IMG/VR virus record: IMGVR_UViG_3300043399_000685
Coordinates: 1 to 24,412 of that record
Strand: one strand, 5' to 3'
Length of the DNA stretch: 24,412 nucleotides
DNA from: a virus
Shown here in pieces: positions 20,830 to 24,412 of the stretch. The notes beneath the pieces were generated by a model. That model made no database searches. It was not told the origin of the DNA and saw only the letters and a list, made by a program, of their open reading frames with translations. Made by a program: the position numbers and the translations under genes. Position 1 is the stretch's first letter, and each line of letters begins with the position of its first letter.

Positions 20830-22032
20830 ATGTCAAAAATAGTTAGAGTACAAGATAGTAATTACAAACTTGTGGTGGGTTCTCCGGGTAATCCTGGTAC
20901 AATTACCTTTGATACTAATTTTTTAGGAAATCAAGGTAAGGTAGTCATTGTTGGCGATTTAGATATACAAGGCAAAACCACAATTATAGAGTCAGAAAAT
21001 CTAGCTATTAAAGACAACATTATTGTTCTAAATCAAAATGAACAGTTGGACGGTGTTAAAACTTTAGGATCTACTGCTGGTATCTCTATAGAAAGAGGCA
21101 CATTGCCCGACGTTTCTATATTATGGGACGAACGAACTAATCAGTTTGTATTTGTTGATAGTAGTTATGTAGATGCTTCGGATCTATCTACTGCAATACA
21201 AGGTATAGCAACAAACAGAATAGACACTGGTGGGAATGATTTAAATTTAATCACACAAGGTACCGGCATTATTAATGTCACTGGTACCTTAAATTATGAA
21301 AGACAAATTCTTGATTACGATAAACTTAATACAGTTTATGAAATATCAACTATATCTAGAATTAATAATATAGCAACAATAACAACCAGTGCCCCGCATA
21401 CTATAATAGCTGGTGGACAAGTTGATATATTTGTTTTAAATAATTCAACTTTTGACACATTATTTGCTACTGTTGTCTCAGTTCCTGATGCTGGTTCTAA
21501 TGCGGTAACACTGACTTATAGAAACGAAGGTCCAGACCTTGCAACATCCTCTGCGACAGGTACAGTACGTCCGAATCCTGTAAAAAATGATGATGCGATT
21601 CCGAATATAAGAGCCATTGTAGATTATACAAATCGTAGAGTGTTTTCTACAAATAAAATACAAGAAGGCGACACTAAAGTACAGGTATTCGATACAAATC
21701 AAACAGGCCTTGGTGAAATCGTATTTGACGTAGATGCATTTCCTAGAGTCGTAGTTAACAATTCTGGATTAACCGCTGACAATATTAGATTAGAATCTAA
21801 TAGTATATCTAATATTTCCACCAACGTATTACTATTAGATAGTGTATTGAATTTAAAAAATGCTCCTGTGAGTTATAATCCATCGCAAGAATCCAATCCA
21901 GGGTATGTTAAATTCTATTCTAAAAACGAAGTTGGTGGCGGTGGAACTGGGTTGTATTTTGTAAACACTCAAGGAACAAACGACGAATTAATAAGCAAAC
22001 GTAGAGCAATTGTCTATAGTTTGATATTTTAA
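20830..22032 (+). CDS. Fiber- or surface-type virion structural protein
   Basis: A 400-aa, beta-rich protein. The N-terminal segment (GKTTIIESENLAIKDNIIVLNQNE, then GVKTLGSTAGISIERGTLPD and ILWDERTNQF) is a typical pattern of tail fiber and structural proteins in aquatic T4-like phages. A central Thr/Val/Asn-rich region with APHTIIAGGQVDIF and a C-terminal GGTGLYFVNTQGTNDELISKRRAIVYSLIF follow; the ELISKxRAxVYxLIF end recurs in these proteins. AAGGGAA precedes the ATG. It is the first gene of a probable fiber cluster. The exact position in the virion is not known. Confidence 0.7.
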   Translation: MSKIVRVQDSNYKLVVGSPGNPGTITFDTNFLGNQGKVVIVGDLDIQGKTTIIESENLAIKDNIIVLNQNEQLDGVKTLGSTAGISIERGTLPDVSILWDERTNQFVFVDSSYVDASDLSTAIQGIATNRIDTGGNDLNLITQGTGIINVTGTLNYERQILDYDKLNTVYEISTISRINNIATITTSAPHTIIAGGQVDIFVLNNSTFDTLFATVVSVPDAGSNAVTLTYRNEGPDLATSSATGTVRPNPVKNDDAIPNIRAIVDYTNRRVFSTNKIQEGDTKVQVFDTNQTGLGEIVFDVDAFPRVVVNNSGLTADNIRLESNSISNISTNVLLLDSVLNLKNAPVSYNPSQESNPGYVKFYSKNEVGGGGTGLYFVNTQGTNDELISKRRAIVYSLIF

Positions 22033-22041
22033 GGAATAAAA

Positions 22042-22389
22042 ATGGCTATTCAGAGCACAGCAATTTTAACAGCTGAAACTACAATCTTTATTTGCCCCGG
22101 ACTTGCAACTACCGATGTTCGAGAATATGCTGTAACCTGCATAATTTTTTGTAATAGTGCAGACACTGATATAACATTAACGGTACATTACGTTCCAGCT
22201 AACGAAGCAAGAGATTTTCGAAATATGGTTGTTAACAGTTTAACTATACCTGCAGGCGAGACTTTTACGTTTGATACTGAAAAAATTATTTTATCAACTG
22301 GTGATAGGGTTCAGGCAATTGCATCAATTGGACCAGATGATAACGGAAAAGGCGTTAACGCTATTATTAGTACCTTGAGAGTTTCATAA
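22042..22389 (+). CDS. Small beta-sandwich virion protein
   Basis: A 115-aa protein made of short beta strands (MAIQSTAILTAETTIFICPG, AVTCIIFCNSADTDITLTVHYVPA, SLTIPAGETFTFDTEKIIL, DRVQAIASIG). There is no signal sequence or membrane segment. Proteins of this size and pattern, with an N-terminal stretch ending in CPG and a central IIFCNS strand, occur beside fiber genes in aquatic phages and are probably surface or collar components. The stop overlaps the next start by one base (TAATG), so the two are translationally coupled. Only the structural role is supported, by context. Confidence 0.6.
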   Translation: MAIQSTAILTAETTIFICPGLATTDVREYAVTCIIFCNSADTDITLTVHYVPANEARDFRNMVVNSLTIPAGETFTFDTEKIILSTGDRVQAIASIGPDDNGKGVNAIISTLRVS

Positions 22390-24412
22390 TGAAGTTTTTA
22401 AAAAGAAGCCAGATAAACGAAAAAAATGTTAAGGATAACAGTGTAGCAGTTGAAGCTAACGGCAAGGTTGTGTTAGATTCTAAAGACGTTGTCTTAGGTT
22501 CTGATGATTCAGCAACACAAGTTAAAGTTAACAACAACTTGTATGTTACAGGTAATACAACTATTGATGGAAAGTTAACTTTTGGTTCAACACCTGGTGA
22601 TTCTATTTCTGTTGCAGCTGACTTTACTTCGGATTTAATTCCTAAGCAAAGCGATACGTTCAATTTAGGTATTCCGGATCAAGCATGGAATGATTTATTT
22701 GTTAACAAAATTACTAACACAGTCAACAAAGATGTGGTCGTTGATGCAAGGGGGTCTGGGAAAGTAGACATTCTTAGTCGTGTTGACATCGAAAAAGAGT
22801 TAAATGTATCAGGAAAGGCAGTCTTCGAAGGAGATTTGGTTGTCACCGGAATACCGTACGGAACTGCTCCTATTGTTACGAATACGTTATACGTTACAAT
22901 GGACGGAGATGATACAAACGATGGCAGCAGTATGGATCCTACCAGGGCCTGTAGAACTATCGGAGGAGCGATTAGAAGTCCTTTGTATAGGCCAGGAACA
23001 AGCATAAAAGTATTTCCAGGCAGGTACTTAGAAAACAATCCACTTAGACTAAAACCATATACCAGTGTTATAGGTAGTGATTTAAGAACTACTACAGTTG
23101 AACCTATTAACAAAACTCAAGATTTATTTCATGTTGATAGCTCAACATACCTTGCACAGATGCAATTTATAAATGGACGAAGTGGTATAATTGATCCTTA
23201 CATTGATCGAGGAGCATACACTGTAGCGTTCCCAACAAATACAGTTCAAATCACGGGAAATATTCAGCCAAAGAGTAACGAAATACAAGTTATCAGTATT
23301 TCGGATGAGGTTATCCCAGGAATTGAAATTATTGGAGAAGATTTTGCAGAGAATACGATTGTTAGGTCGGTGGTTGGTAATACCATATTTGTTTCTAAGC
23401 AATCTCTGAATACTGTACCAAAGACTAATGTTAATTTAAAAACAGGCAAGTTAACGATTTATAAGTCTCCCTATATACAAAACTGCACAAATCAATCTGG
23501 ACCTTGGCTCAAAGATGGCACCATGTTTATTCCAAATCAGACAGTGCAATTACCATTAAGTGTTGGAATTACTACATTTACTGAAGGCCTTAACGAGATT
23601 GAAGTTGAAATTAAGCGTGGTGATGTTCCCTTAGCAGGAATGAGCATCAATACTGCTCCGCAAGACATTGGATTTTTTGATGCAAGAACATTGCTTTTAG
23701 CAAATAAGCCTTTTATTCAAGAACAGGTTCTTGCTTATGTAGAAACTACGTATCCTACCTTTGTATATGCTAGAGAAAAATGTCGTCGGGATGTTGGTAT
23801 AATTGTTGAAAATGTATTATACGATGCATGCTTTGGTGGAAATAGTAAAAGTGTCGAATCTGGACTTGCATATTTTGACGGCGTTACTAGTTTAATACCT
23901 GGAGAAGAATCGGTTACTGTTGATGCACTCGATTACATTAAAACTTTAGCGACAAGCATACTGCAAAATAATCCTAGTCTACCAGCTCCAGATTTGTTAT
24001 CTGGAACAGGTGTTCACGCTCAAGTATTCAACCCAAATTTAACAGATGGGCTGATTGCACTCATCCCAATATCTAACAATATTGACATCATTACAAATAT
24101 AATAACAAACGGTCCTGGTGCCGCACCAAAGATATATTATTCTACCGGTGCAGAATTCGGATTGGTGTGCGGGGAAGTGCTGATACAGGATAACCGAGAG
24201 TTTATTATTAAACAAGTTAGTTCTTATGTAGATACAAAATACCCAGGGCTGTTAACATTTGATCAAGCTAAATGTAGTAGAGACGTAGGAATTATTTTAA
24301 ATTCTGTACTTGACGATTTAATTTTAGGAACAAATTATAGATCTTTATATGCAGGAATTGCATATACAAGAAGCTACAGTTCAACAGTAACTACTTTACA
24401 GAAACAAAAAAC
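22389..24412 (+). CDS. Large fiber-like structural protein with beta-helix and repeats (partial)
   Basis: The frame is open for 674 codons from the ATG at 22389 to the window end. The N-terminal part has NLYVTGNTTIDGKLTFGS and SDTFNLGIPDQAWNDLF, both common in phage fiber proteins. At about residues 165-220, LYVTMDGDDTNDGSS and TRACRTIGGAI then KVFPGRYLENNPLRL mark the start of a pectate-lyase-like beta-helix. A module with KC-x-RDVGII occurs twice, at about residues 439-498 and 602-661, a spacing of 163 residues; this module also occurs in very large structural proteins of aquatic T4-like phages. It is coupled to the preceding gene by TAATG. The full length is unknown. Confidence 0.75.
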   Translation, partial: MKFLKRSQINEKNVKDNSVAVEANGKVVLDSKDVVLGSDDSATQVKVNNNLYVTGNTTIDGKLTFGSTPGDSISVAADFTSDLIPKQSDTFNLGIPDQAWNDLFVNKITNTVNKDVVVDARGSGKVDILSRVDIEKELNVSGKAVFEGDLVVTGIPYGTAPIVTNTLYVTMDGDDTNDGSSMDPTRACRTIGGAIRSPLYRPGTSIKVFPGRYLENNPLRLKPYTSVIGSDLRTTTVEPINKTQDLFHVDSSTYLAQMQFINGRSGIIDPYIDRGAYTVAFPTNTVQITGNIQPKSNEIQVISISDEVIPGIEIIGEDFAENTIVRSVVGNTIFVSKQSLNTVPKTNVNLKTGKLTIYKSPYIQNCTNQSGPWLKDGTMFIPNQTVQLPLSVGITTFTEGLNEIEVEIKRGDVPLAGMSINTAPQDIGFFDARTLLLANKPFIQEQVLAYVETTYPTFVYAREKCRRDVGIIVENVLYDACFGGNSKSVESGLAYFDGVTSLIPGEESVTVDALDYIKTLATSILQNNPSLPAPDLLSGTGVHAQVFNPNLTDGLIALIPISNNIDIITNIITNGPGAAPKIYYSTGAEFGLVCGEVLIQDNREFIIKQVSSYVDTKYPGLLTFDQAKCSRDVGIILNSVLDDLILGTNYRSLYAGIAYTRSYSSTVTTLQKQK

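Noticed and set aside
1-24412. CRISPR array, tRNA genes, integrase, attachment sites, transposase or metabolic genes
   Set aside because: Read for on both strands and not seen. The only mobile genes are homing-type endonucleases.

Overview
The window is a piece of a T4-like contractile-tailed phage genome. The evidence is a run of T4 core genes in near-T4 order: recombination nuclease genes 47 and 46, baseplate hub gene 26, portal gene 20, prohead protease 21, scaffold 22 and major capsid gene 23. The DNA is AT-rich. Good Shine-Dalgarno sites, a fully consensus sigma70 promoter and UUCG-loop terminators point to a Gram-negative bacterial host, which I cannot name. Several structural proteins (the beta-helix fiber, the GRPLNK-type protein) resemble those of aquatic T4-like phages (family recollection, not searched).

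Layout. 1-3157: DNA processing genes on + (end of an unidentified gene, 47, 46, a small helical protein), linked by 4-base ATGA overlaps. 3158-4501: two overlapping intronless homing-type endonuclease genes, one Vsr-like and one GIY-YIG, with a hairpin over the first start codon. 4472-5376: a consensus host-type promoter, a 58-aa DUF3820-type gene and about 580 bases without a gene that are rich in hairpins, a candidate large phage ncRNA. 5407-6633: a hydrophobic protein with a short amphipathic leader. 6630-7678 (minus): a 71-aa protein and gp26. 7737-11858: a 1373-aa coiled-coil, tape-measure-like protein divergent from gp26. 11860-17836: the head operon (20, an 80-aa protein, an acidic core protein, 21, 22, 23). 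17837-20131: an insertion-rich boundary. 20132-24412: virion surface and fiber-like proteins, the last cut by the window end.

The most unusual part is 17768-20118. The last 22 codons of gene 23 plus the stop occur twice. The first copy completes the gene. The second, at 19150-19218, stands alone after an HNH endonuclease cassette, with its own terminator; it differs almost only by synonymous changes. Just downstream, a three-hairpin RNA motif also occurs twice (19302-19354 and 20039-20105), with compensatory base changes, on both sides of an antisense GIY-YIG endonuclease gene. I infer two adjacent mobile cassettes, each carrying a diverged replacement copy of the host sequence it interrupts, so that no intron is needed to keep the host gene working.

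Regulation visible in sequence: T4-type late promoters (TATAAATA or one mismatch) before gp26 (minus), the tape-measure-like gene, the 80-aa gene, the HNH gene, the hydrophobic protein gene and both RNA motifs; sigma70-type promoters at 4472-4501 and 17881-17909.
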